Of a stretch of DNA of 21,545 nt, positions 1 to 7,016 are shown piece after piece. The notes under the pieces are model-generated. The model saw only the letters and a program-made list of their open reading frames with translations, searched no databases and was not told where the DNA came from. The translations under genes and the position numbers were made by a program. The DNA is taken from NCBI GenBank assembly GCA_032378655.1, contig JAVYJS010000017.1, positions 1-21,545 on the forward strand, given 5' to 3'. Source of the DNA: Arsenophonus melophagi. GTDB lineage: Bacteria; Pseudomonadota; Gammaproteobacteria; Enterobacterales; Enterobacteriaceae. Numbering within the stretch: position 1 is the first letter of the stretch; every line of letters starts with the position of its first letter.

Positions 1-133
1 TTAGATACTTCATTGTTTTAAGGTAATTATCGTTTTAAAGTAATTATCTATAATTTTTTTATAGAACTACTTTTCTACCTTGCAATTTTTAATTGAAGTA
101 TCTTTACCATCATTTAAGATGGAAAATACTAAT
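1..133. other. Spacer downstream of aroE with tandem repeat and nested inverted repeats
   Basis: No gene is visible. Positions 15-31 and 32-48 are two adjacent 17-bp copies (GTTTTAAGGTAATTATC and the same with one base changed). A 10-bp inverted repeat AGATACTTCA (3-12) pairs with 94-103 across 81 nt. A 5-bp hairpin lies near 110-122, next to the larger hairpin over the aroE stop. In E. coli the next gene here would be yrdB; no trace of it is readable in these few bases. Confidence 0.6.
15..48. repeat. 17-bp tandem duplication, 16 of 17 identical
   Basis: Unit one is 15-31 and unit two 32-48, directly abutting, differing only by G/A at the eighth base. The shape suggests one slippage or duplication event followed by one substitution. 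No function is apparent. Confidence 0.85.
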
Positions 134-149
134 TTATATTAGTATTTTC
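122..149 (-). terminator. Perfect 12-bp hairpin spanning the aroE stop, probable terminator
   Basis: GAAAATACTAAT (122-133) and its exact complement (138-149) enclose a TTAT loop. Read on the minus strand, the hairpin forms across the last aroE codons and the TAA stop (134-136). The descending arm ends TATTTTCC, so the following U tract is short. It may act as a weak terminator or as a 3'-end stabiliser for the tsaC-aroE mRNA. Confidence 0.5.
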
Positions 150-949
150 TTTAAACGTTTTATAACGTACGAAATATTCGGTAATATACCATGCCATAAT
201 TTAAAAGCAAATGCGGCCTGACCTACTAACATACCAATACCGTCAGTATAATGTAATACCCCTTGGGCTTTTGCTAAAGTTAAAAATGGTGTACTATTTA
301 CAGAGTAAAGTAAATCATAACAAAAAACATTCTGTTTAAAAATATTTTTTGATATAAAGGGGAATTCTCCTGTAATGCCAGAAGATGTTGCATTGATAAT
401 TAAATCATACTCAACAGAATGAATAGATTCTAACATCAATGAATTAATATTACCTATCGCAGCAAAGCTTTCTGATAATTTATCTGCTTTACTAAAAGTG
501 CGATTTGTAATGGTTATTCGACAACCATACCTTAAAAGTGCTGTTATAATACCCCGTGCTGCTCCACCTGCACCAATCACTAATACATGACTTCCATTTT
601 TAATAAACTGCAACCGTTCAAGATCTAAAATTAAACCAATGCCATCGGTATTATCACCTAGTAATCTATTGCCATTTAATCTTTTAATAGTGTTCACTGA
701 GCCACATATTTTAGCTCGTTCTGTTAATTCATGAACTTTATGATACGCTTTTCTCTTAAAAGGTAAGGTAATATTACCTCCTTTCCCTCCACGATAAAAA
801 AAATCATCTAATTTTTCTTCAAATTTGTTTATAGGTACAAAAACTTTTCCATAATTATATTTAATGCCAGTTTGCTCAGAAAAAAAATTATGAATAATTG
901 GCGATTTACTATGTGCAACTGGATTTCCAAAAACTGCAAATTCTTCCAT
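134..949 (-). CDS. aroE: Shikimate dehydrogenase (NADP+)
   Basis: AroE reduces 3-dehydroshikimate to shikimate with NADPH, the fourth step toward chorismate, in the cytosol. The 271 residues match the usual 272. The N-terminal substrate domain has NPVAHSKSP (residues 9-17), catalytic Lys65 in TLPFK and Asp102 in GDNTDG. The Rossmann domain has GAGGAA (126-131) and the NADP-selective NRT (149-151). The C-terminal DGIGMLVGQAA is intact. It starts 5 nt after the tsaC stop, so the two are probably cotranscribed. The AAGG ahead of the ATG is distant and weak, which suits translational coupling. All catalytic residues I can check are present, so the enzyme should work. Retention implies a need for chorismate products, such as aromatic amino acids, folate or quinone. 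Confidence 0.97.
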   Translation of the reverse strand: MEEFAVFGNPVAHSKSPIIHNFFSEQTGIKYNYGKVFVPINKFEEKLDDFFYRGGKGGNITLPFKRKAYHKVHELTERAKICGSVNTIKRLNGNRLLGDNTDGIGLILDLERLQFIKNGSHVLVIGAGGAARGIITALLRYGCRITITNRTFSKADKLSESFAAIGNINSLMLESIHSVEYDLIINATSSGITGEFPFISKNIFKQNVFCYDLLYSVNSTPFLTLAKAQGVLHYTDGIGMLVGQAAFAFKLWHGILPNISYVIKRLKKILI

Positions 950-954
950 TTATA

Positions 955-1530
955 TTAACCTTTTCGATATAAATTACCTGTTATTATATCTCTAATTTCA
1001 GAAGGATGTTTTCCTCCTCCAGTAGAACCTTCTAAAATTAATATGTGGCCATTAAGTTGAGCAATAACTTCTTCTTTAGTTCTACATGGTGATAACCCAT
1101 GTACATTAGCACTAGTAGAAATTAGTGGCTTTCCATATAAAAAACAAAGTTTTTTAATTAATTCAAAATTTGTAATTCGTACAGCAAGTGAATTAAATTT
1201 TCCTGTTAACCACTTTGGTACATTTTTTCTTGCTGGTACTACCCAAGTGATAGCTTGGGCTCTTTTTGCAAGTATCATATTTTTTTGTGCACGTGTTAAT
1301 TTATTATTATCAATATAAGGTATTAATTGTTCATAGCTTCCAGCTATTAAAATTAATCCTTGTTCCCATGAACGTTGTTTTAATAAAAACAACTGTCTGA
1401 CAACTTGCTCATTATCAGGATCGCATCCTAACCCAAAAATAGCCTCTGTAGGATATGCTATAATTTTTCCGTTATTTAACCCTGCAATAATTTTCTGTAA
1501 CGCAAGAGATATTTTATTAGCCATGACCAT
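955..1530 (-). CDS. tsaC: L-threonylcarbamoyladenylate synthase (YrdC/TsaC)
   Basis: TsaC makes threonylcarbamoyl-AMP from threonine, bicarbonate and ATP, the first step of the t6A37 modification of ANN-decoding tRNAs. The YrdC fold is recognisable: YPTEAIFGLGCDPD (27-40), KQR (51-53), SLAVRIT (114-120), STSAN (138-142) and PSEIRD (176-181). Length is 191 from the ATG at 1530, or 189 from an in-frame ATG at 1524, which fits the E. coli N-terminus (190 residues) better. The start is therefore uncertain. The oddity is at residues 90-95: the family's WPGPxT motif reads RAQAIT, although the flanks align without a gap. A perfect TATAAT lies only 10-15 bases upstream of the 1530 ATG. It is first in a two-gene unit with aroE. 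The family call is firm; full activity is not assured. Confidence 0.93.
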   Translation of the reverse strand: MVMANKISLALQKIIAGLNNGKIIAYPTEAIFGLGCDPDNEQVVRQLFLLKQRSWEQGLILIAGSYEQLIPYIDNNKLTRAQKNMILAKRAQAITWVVPARKNVPKWLTGKFNSLAVRITNFELIKKLCFLYGKPLISTSANVHGLSPCRTKEEVIAQLNGHILILEGSTGGGKHPSEIRDIITGNLYRKG

Positions 1531-1540
1531 TATTCCATAT

Positions 1541-1569
1541 ATTATACCTAATATTAATTATATGGTTAA
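1541..1569 (-). promoter_or_regulatory. Candidate sigma70 promoter of tsaC-aroE
   Basis: On the minus strand TTAACC (1564-1569, 4 of 6 to the -35 consensus) lies 17 nt from a perfect TATAAT (1541-1546). A start 6-8 nt downstream would be near 1533-1535, leaving only about 3-5 nt before the ATG at 1530 or about 9-11 nt before the one at 1524. The -35 and most of the spacer lie in the left arm of the 29-bp inverted repeat. Confidence 0.55.
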
Positions 1570-1616
1570 GACTTACCAGAAACTGGGGGTAAGTCTTAAC
1601 CATATAATTAATATTA
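1549..1616. repeat. Perfect 29-bp inverted repeat with a 10-nt loop
   Basis: Left arm 1549-1577 and right arm 1588-1616 are exact reverse complements; the loop 1578-1587 is AGAAACTGGG. The arms include TATAAT in both directions (1557-1562 minus, 1603-1608 plus) and TTAACC, which serves as the tsaC -35 in the left arm. No U tract follows on either strand, so it does not look like a standard terminator. It could be an operator, a processing site, or an unselected inverted duplication. Confidence 0.9.
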
Positions 1617-2133
1617 AAGATAGTGAGAGTAATTAAAAGATCTATACTGCTATCCTATTATGCATAGAAGTTTCAATGTCATCATTTATCATGATATTCA
1701 TAGTCTTAATGTTTTATTTGATTTATGCATTAACCGTAATGTATCCTAAGATACATAGACTACTTGATTGATCCATTTACATTCAATAATATGAGTTTGT
1801 GCCTCAATCACTAATAAATCATGTTCTGAGCAAGGAACTCCAATGTATTGGATTAGAGTTCAGTTGTATATCAATAGATATTCTATCTATTATTAGAATG
1901 AGTAGATTTTTGAGTAGTAGTGAATCATACATTTCTAAGCCACTTAGAACATAATTGCGACTTAGTTACAGCGACTAATTATATTATTTAAATAATGAGG
2001 AACATATTTATAGAACCGCTCAATACTATTAGGTATACAGTGATTGGATTATTATTGCTTGATGTTATGCGTCAGTTAGTATATTGAGTTTAATCTAATT
2101 TTATTTACACTACTACATCATGTAGTGATAGTT

Positions 2134-2163
2134 AGCATCTTATGCTGTACTGTATAAGATGCT
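2134..2163. repeat. Perfect 10-bp hairpin with 10-nt loop
   Basis: AGCATCTTAT (2134-2143) pairs with 2154-2163, and a G-U pair can extend the stem inward. A palindromic TTAGATCTAA (2163-2172) abuts the right arm. It is one of the non-coding hairpins of the tsaC-def interval. Confidence 0.75.
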
Positions 2164-2407
2164 TAGATCTAATTTATATCTATTGCTAATCTTGAATGAT
2201 TTTATATTCAAATTATACTAATATTTTGACTCAATACTGAAGTCTATTACCTCACAGGTGATCTATCATGATAACTTCCTAATACAGGATTTATTTTTCT
2301 AGTAAAAACACCTTGATGTCTGGTAGAGACAAGAGTATAACTATTAAAATTCATATTAATTACTATGAATAACTAGTATAGGATAAAATTAATAGATTGA
2401 TGATCGC

Positions 2408-2433
2408 TTTTCTACACTATTCAGTGTAGAAAA
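2408..2433. repeat. Perfect 11-bp hairpin with ATTC loop
   Basis: TTTTCTACACT (2408-2418) pairs fully with 2423-2433 around ATTC. After the 29-bp repeat it is the longest stem in the tsaC-def spacer. A U-rich stretch follows only at a distance on the plus strand. As RNA it should be stable in either orientation. Confidence 0.8.
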
Positions 2434-2731
2434 CAGAGCTATTACATTTTACATAAATAAATTGCTCACAATGCAATCATCTCTTGGTTCCAGAAGAGAA
2501 CCAAGTTTAACATGATTTACTTCATGAGTTTCATTGAAATTTCTGTCACATGGATAACTAACATGTGAGATATAACTCTAAAAATACTTAGAGTTCCTAA
2601 GCGATCTTATGTTGTTAAGACTGCCTTTGGAATCAGTATTTTCCTTTTATAACTAGTACTATCAATTATAGTAAGAAATGTCTAAAATAGACATTGCATA
2701 GTTTTCACTTTTTTAAAATAGTTTAAAACTT

Positions 2732-3235
2732 ATGTCAGTGTTAAATATATTACATCATCCAGATGAACGTCTTCGCAAAATTGCAAAGCCGATAAAAAAA
2801 ATTGATACAGCAATACATCATATTATAAATGATATGTTTGAAACAATGTATGCAGAAAAAGGTATTGGTTTAGCTGCAACGCAAGTGAACATTCATCAAA
2901 GAATTATTGTTATTGATATTTCAGAAACTCGTAATGAAAAATTAGTGCTTATAAACCCCATTATCTTAGAAACATCTGGAACAACTGGAATAGAAGAAGG
3001 TTGTCTTTCTATACCAAAACAACGCGCATTTATATCTCGTGCTAAACGAATAAAAATTCATGCCTTAGATATAAATGGTAAATCGTTTGAATTAGAAACA
3101 GATGATTTACTTGCTATCTGTATTCAGCATGAAATAGACCATCTTAATGGTAAATTGTTTATTGACTATCTTTCTGCATTAAAACGCCAACGTATTAAAC
3201 AAAAAATTAAAAAGCTCGAGCGTCTACAAAACTAA
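2732..3235 (+). CDS. def: Peptide deformylase
   Basis: Def removes the N-formyl group from nascent proteins at the ribosome exit, completing the cycle that Fmt begins. All three family motifs are intact: GIGLAATQ (44-51), EGCLS (89-93) with metal ligand Cys91, and QHEIDH (132-137) with His133, Glu134 and His137, which matches a type I iron enzyme. The 167 residues compare with 169 in E. coli. The C-terminal helix is Lys/Arg-rich (KRQRIKQKIKKLERL), consistent with the ribosome-docking helix. It heads def-fmt-rsmB-trkA, 33 nt before fmt. No G occurs in the 10 bases before the ATG and no Shine-Dalgarno is visible there; the hairpin-rich DNA upstream would form its leader. No promoter stands out. 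Confidence 0.98.
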   Translation: MSVLNILHHPDERLRKIAKPIKKIDTAIHHIINDMFETMYAEKGIGLAATQVNIHQRIIVIDISETRNEKLVLINPIILETSGTTGIEEGCLSIPKQRAFISRAKRIKIHALDINGKSFELETDDLLAICIQHEIDHLNGKLFIDYLSALKRQRIKQKIKKLERLQN

Positions 3236-3268
3236 AAAGAAAGATATATTTAATATAGGAATCTGTAC

Positions 3269-4222
3269 GTGTCAGAATCTCTACGAATTATTTTTGCTGG
3301 TACAGCAGATTTTTCAGCAAAACATTTAATACATTTGCTTAGTTTTCCGTATAAATACAAAATAGTTGGTATTTTAACAAAACCAGATACCTCCTCTGGA
3401 AGAGGTCATAAGCGCATATCAAGCCCAGTAAAAATACTGGCCAAAAAGGCGAATATTCCTGTTTTGCAGCCAATCAGTTTAAAAACGACAGAAAGTCAGT
3501 GCTGGATTGAGAATCAGCATGCTGATGTTATGGTCGTGGTTGCATATGGAATGATTTTACCTGAAATTATATTAAATATGTTACCAATGGGTTGTGTGAA
3601 TGTGCATGCATCACTATTGCCTCGATGGAGAGGAGCTGCACCAATTCAACACTCAATTTTAGCTGGCGATCAAGAAACAGGTATTACCATTATACAAATG
3701 GATATTGGTCTAGATATTGGAAGCATGTTATATCAAGTCAGTTGCCCTATTGAACGAAAGGACACTAGTGCAACACTATATCAAAAACTGGCAAAACTCG
3801 GCCCTACTGCACTTTTACATACTCTGGATTTGCTAGTATCAGATCAAGTAAATCCAAAAAAACAAAATAATACACTCGCTAGCTATGCTTACAAACTGAG
3901 TAAAAAGGAAGCGTTAATTAATTGGTCATTACCGGCAGAACAAATAGAACGATGTATCCGGGCATTTAATCCTTGGCCAGTAAGCTATTTTACTTTTTTA
4001 GATCAAAATCTTAAAGTATGGCATGCTGAAACCATTGTCAATACAAGTAACTTAGAGCCAGGAACAATTTTTTGCGCCAATAAAACAGGAATCCAAGTGA
4101 TAACTGGAAAAGGTATTCTAAATATATTAGAAATACAACCAGAAGGTAAAAAAATAATGTTATCTAAAGATTTTCTAAACTCTCGTATTGGATTATTTTT
4201 TCCTGGCAGGGAAATAAAGTGA
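3269..4222 (+). CDS. fmt: Methionyl-tRNA formyltransferase
   Basis: Fmt transfers a formyl group from 10-formyl-tetrahydrofolate to Met-tRNAfMet to make the initiator. The 317 residues match the usual 315. The catalytic triad is present: Asn111 and His113 in NVHASLLPRWRGAAPIQ and Asp149 in GLDIGSM. KLSKKEALINWS and RAFNPWP mark the linker and start of the C-terminal tRNA-binding domain (about 207 onward). It begins with GTG; AGGA at 3257-3260 lies 8 nt upstream and MSESLRIIFAGT matches the E. coli N-terminus, so this start is well supported. It sits between def and rsmB, the usual order, and should be cotranscribed with both. Confidence 0.98.
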   Translation: MSESLRIIFAGTADFSAKHLIHLLSFPYKYKIVGILTKPDTSSGRGHKRISSPVKILAKKANIPVLQPISLKTTESQCWIENQHADVMVVVAYGMILPEIILNMLPMGCVNVHASLLPRWRGAAPIQHSILAGDQETGITIIQMDIGLDIGSMLYQVSCPIERKDTSATLYQKLAKLGPTALLHTLDLLVSDQVNPKKQNNTLASYAYKLSKKEALINWSLPAEQIERCIRAFNPWPVSYFTFLDQNLKVWHAETIVNTSNLEPGTIFCANKTGIQVITGKGILNILEIQPEGKKIMLSKDFLNSRIGLFFPGREIK

Positions 4223-4255
4223 TTGCATTCATAATTCACAGGTAATTTCATTAAA

Positions 4256-5554
4256 ATGAAGAAAAAATACAATCTTAGAAGTATTTGTGCCAAAGTTATT
4301 GCTCAGGTAATTGATCAAAAAAAATCATTAAGCACTGTACTTCCACACTGGAAAAAAAAAATATCAGATAAAGATAAAACACTTTTACAAGAACTGAATT
4401 TTGGTGTCCTTAGAGTATTTCCTTTATTGGAATGGTTTACTCAACAGTTAATAACTAAACCATTAAAAGGAAAAAAAAGAATTATTTATTATCTTATTAT
4501 GATTGGAATTTATCAACTTCGTTTTACTCGTATCCCTCCACACGCTGCGTTAGGAGAAACTGTTGATGGAGCTATCAAACTAAAACTCCCTCAATTAAAA
4601 GGCTTTATCAATGGTGTACTCAGGCAATACCAACGGAAAGAACATATATTAGATGAAAGAATTAATAATAAAAAAATCAATTATTTTCATCCTAAATGGT
4701 TATTAGAAAAAATTAAGCGAATTTATCCTACAAAATGGCAAGAGATCCTGGAAGTAAATAACCAAAAACCTCCTATGTGGTTAAGGGTAAATCAATTACA
4801 GCATTCCACTCATGATTACCTCAAGCTATTAGCGCAAGTAGGATTAAAGGCAAACTTAAGCAAAGAAAGTAAATGTGCTATCAAATTGCAACAGCCATGT
4901 TCAATTAATAAATTACCAGGATTTAAAGAAGGTTGGGTAACAATTCAAGATCTATCTGCTCAACAATGCGTTGAATTTTTAGCACCTAAAAATGGTGAAT
5001 ATATTCTTGATCTTTGTGCAGCTCCAGGAGGCAAAACAACTTATATACTTGAAATTGCGCCAAAAGCTCATGTTTTAGCAGTTGATATTAATGAGATTCG
5101 AATAAAACATATTCAAGAAAATCTTGATCGACTAAAATTATATGCAAAAGTTATTATTGGTGATGGGCTTCGTCCACAAGAATGGACATCAGGTATGCAA
5201 TTTGATCGTATATTATTAGATGCGCCTTGCTCTTCTACCGGTGTTATTCGTCGACATCCAGATATAAAATGGATAAGAGAACCGATAGATATTCTTCAGT
5301 TAGTACAATTACAATATAAAATTTTAGAGGCTATTTGGCCTTACTTAAAAAGTAAGGGCACCTTAGTGTATGCTACTTGCTCCATTTTAGCAGATGAAAA
5401 TAGAGAACAAATCAAGAAATTTCTTTTGAATCACACAAATGCCTCTTGTCCCGAGGCTTATTTAAATAATAATAACATGGAACTAGGTCAACAAATATTA
5501 CCTACTAAATGTGGTGGAGATGGGTTCTTTTATGCTTCTTTGATAAAAAATTAA
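4256..5554 (+). CDS. rsmB: 16S rRNA m5C967 methyltransferase RsmB (Sun/Fmu)
   Basis: RsmB methylates C5 of cytosine 967 in 16S rRNA using S-adenosylmethionine. Residues 1-140 form the NusB-like RNA-binding domain. The Rossmann methyltransferase domain holds LCAAPGGKTT (253-262), the acidic SAM contact Asp277 in AVDIN, motif IV DAPCSSTGVIRRHPDIKW (322-339) with Cys325, and motif VI YATCS with the catalytic Cys375. These positions equal the E. coli ones. Length is 432 against 429. The only AGG is 13 nt before the ATG, so initiation may depend on coupling to fmt, whose stop is 33 nt upstream. Nothing is missing. A modification enzyme like this is often lost in very reduced genomes, so keeping it suggests moderate reduction. 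Confidence 0.97.
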   Translation: MKKKYNLRSICAKVIAQVIDQKKSLSTVLPHWKKKISDKDKTLLQELNFGVLRVFPLLEWFTQQLITKPLKGKKRIIYYLIMIGIYQLRFTRIPPHAALGETVDGAIKLKLPQLKGFINGVLRQYQRKEHILDERINNKKINYFHPKWLLEKIKRIYPTKWQEILEVNNQKPPMWLRVNQLQHSTHDYLKLLAQVGLKANLSKESKCAIKLQQPCSINKLPGFKEGWVTIQDLSAQQCVEFLAPKNGEYILDLCAAPGGKTTYILEIAPKAHVLAVDINEIRIKHIQENLDRLKLYAKVIIGDGLRPQEWTSGMQFDRILLDAPCSSTGVIRRHPDIKWIREPIDILQLVQLQYKILEAIWPYLKSKGTLVYATCSILADENREQIKKFLLNHTNASCPEAYLNNNNMELGQQILPTKCGGDGFFYASLIKN

Positions 5555-5575
5555 TACTACTATTTTGAATCAATA

Positions 5576-5592
5576 CTCAATTTGGCATTGAG
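5576..5592 (+). repeat. 6-bp hairpin just ahead of trkA
   Basis: CTCAAT (5576-5581) pairs with ATTGAG (5587-5592) around TTGGC, ending 10 nt before the trkA ATG. The only purine-rich sequence that could serve as a Shine-Dalgarno (GAG) lies in the right arm, so pairing might limit trkA initiation. This is inference from position only. Confidence 0.4.
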
Positions 5593-5602
5593 ATAAATTA
5601 TA

Positions 5603-6979
5603 ATGAAAATTATTATATTAGGTGCTGGACAAGTTGGCGAAACACTCGCAGCAAATTTAGTCGATGAAAATAATGATATCACTATAGTCGATACTAATAG
5701 TGAACGTTTACGCCATTTACAAGATAAATTTGATCTCAGAGTTGTCAGCGGGTATGGCTCATACCCTAGGGTATTAATGGAAGCTGGAGCTAAAGATGCT
5801 GATATGCTTATCGCTGTAACAAATTCTGATGAAATTAATATGGTTGCATGCCAAATCGCTTATGCTCTTTTTAACACGCCAAATAAAGTTGCTAGAATAC
5901 GTGCAACTGAATATACTCAAGAGACTAAAAAACTTTTTATCCAAGACAAAATACCGATTGATTATCTTATTTCACCTGAACAACTTGTTATTGATTATAT
6001 TTATAAATTAATCCAATATCCTGGTGCACTGCAAGTTGTTAACTTTGCAAGTGGTAAAGTAAGTATTGTTGCAACAAAAGCTTACTATGGAGGTTCATTA
6101 GTTGGCAATTCTCTTTCACATTTATGCGAACACTTACCACATATTGCTACTCGAATTGTAGCTATCTTTCGTCAAGATAAATCTATTAGACCGCGCGGAT
6201 CCACAATTATTGAAGCAGGTGATGAAATTTTCTTTGTGGTAGCTACTGAGCATATTCGTGCTGTTATGAGTGAACTACAACGTCTCGAAAACCCTTATAA
6301 ACGAATTATGATAGCGGGTGGCGGTCATGTAGGAGCAGGTTTAGCAAAACAGATAGAAAAAAATTACAATGTTAAATTAATCGAGCACGATCAAGAACGA
6401 GCAGCTGAATTAGCTGAACTGTTACATGATACAATTGTGTTGTATGGCAATGCTTCAGATCAAGAACTTCTAGAAGAAGAATGTATTGAGCAAACAGATG
6501 TTTTTATAGCATTAACTAATGATGATGAAGCGAATATTATGTCAGCCATGTTAGCTAAAAACATGGGCGCTAAAAAAGTGATGGTTCTAATTCAGCGTTC
6601 TGCTTATGTTGATCTTTTAGAAGGAGGAATTATTGATATTGCTATATCACCTCAACAAGCAACAATTTCTGCTTTACTAGGTCATGTTCGTAAAGCGGAT
6701 ATAATTAATGTTTCATCCTTGCATAAGGGTATCGCTGAAGCAATAGAAGCTATTGCTCACGGCGATAAAAATACATCAAAAGTTGTTGGTAGAAAAATTT
6801 TAGAGATAAAACTTCCTCCTGGAACCATTATTGGTGCATTGGTTCGTAATAACGAAGTTATTATTGCAAATAGTTACCATACTATTAAAGAAGATGATCA
6901 TATAATTTTATTCATTACTGATAAAAAATATATCCATGAAGTTGAAAAGATCTTTCAACCTAGTCCATTTTTTTTATAA
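5603..6979 (+). CDS. trkA: Trk potassium-uptake regulatory subunit TrkA
   Basis: TrkA is the cytosolic NAD-binding ring that gates the TrkH/TrkG potassium channel. It has the canonical duplicated layout and the E. coli length of 458. The first RCK-N domain has GAGQVG (7-12) with acidic Asp30 for the NAD ribose, followed by an RCK-C lobe (about 140-225). The second RCK-N has GGGHVG (239-244) with Glu261, followed by a second RCK-C lobe (about 370-455). Both nucleotide motifs are intact. It is last in the def unit, as in E. coli, but mscL, which normally follows, is missing. The membrane partner is not in this window. A perfect 12-bp hairpin begins 9 bases after the stop. Confidence 0.97.
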   Translation: MKIIILGAGQVGETLAANLVDENNDITIVDTNSERLRHLQDKFDLRVVSGYGSYPRVLMEAGAKDADMLIAVTNSDEINMVACQIAYALFNTPNKVARIRATEYTQETKKLFIQDKIPIDYLISPEQLVIDYIYKLIQYPGALQVVNFASGKVSIVATKAYYGGSLVGNSLSHLCEHLPHIATRIVAIFRQDKSIRPRGSTIIEAGDEIFFVVATEHIRAVMSELQRLENPYKRIMIAGGGHVGAGLAKQIEKNYNVKLIEHDQERAAELAELLHDTIVLYGNASDQELLEEECIEQTDVFIALTNDDEANIMSAMLAKNMGAKKVMVLIQRSAYVDLLEGGIIDIAISPQQATISALLGHVRKADIINVSSLHKGIAEAIEAIAHGDKNTSKVVGRKILEIKLPPGTIIGALVRNNEVIIANSYHTIKEDDHIILFITDKKYIHEVEKIFQPSPFFL

Positions 6980-6987
6980 AAATAAAA

Positions 6988-7016
6988 ATTAAGATTTTTA
7001 TAAAAAAAATCTTAAT
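6988..7016. terminator. Perfect 12-bp hairpin after trkA, probable bidirectional terminator
   Basis: ATTAAGATTTTT (6988-6999) pairs with 7005-7016 around ATAAA. On the minus strand it is followed directly by TTTTATTTTT, a good U tract for transcripts coming from rplQ. On the plus strand the U-rich part lies inside the stem. Its place between two convergent operons supports termination. Confidence 0.65.

Larger units (their letters stand above)
1531..2731. other. 1.2-kb region without a recognisable gene, dense in perfect hairpins
   Basis: No ORF of useful length and no tRNA, rRNA, tmRNA or RNase P hallmark is visible. In E. coli this interval holds yrdD, smg and dprA/smf on the minus strand; I could not recognise remnants of their motifs. 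I count eleven perfect stems of at least 7 bp with loops of 3-10 nt: 1549-1616, 1739-1756, 1873-1891, 1933-1949, 2134-2163, 2349-2370, 2408-2433, 2483-2505, 2546-2568, 2574-2595 and 2677-2695. Weaker ones lie at 1835-1861 (bulged), 2112-2126, 2192-2211, 2605-2620 and 2657-2673, plus a 14-nt palindrome at 1983-1996. The arms share no sequence, so this is not a dispersed repeat family. It must also hold the divergent promoters for tsaC and def. Confidence 0.75.

Noticed and set aside
1549..1616. Insertion-sequence ends or a miniature mobile element
   Set aside because: The arms are separated by only 10 nt, there is no flanking target duplication that I can see, and no transposase is nearby.
1531..2731. 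tmRNA, RNase P RNA, tRNA or rRNA in the hairpin-rich spacer
   Set aside because: None of the conserved end or core motifs of these RNAs could be found, and there is no T-loop-like motif on either strand.
1531..2731. CRISPR array or dispersed repeat family
   Set aside because: Hairpin arms differ from one another in sequence and spacing is irregular; there are no repeated units with spacers.
4003..4293. 96-residue minus-strand ORF over the end of fmt and start of rsmB
   Set aside because: It is antisense to two clear genes and resembles no family; it is a by-product of their codon use.
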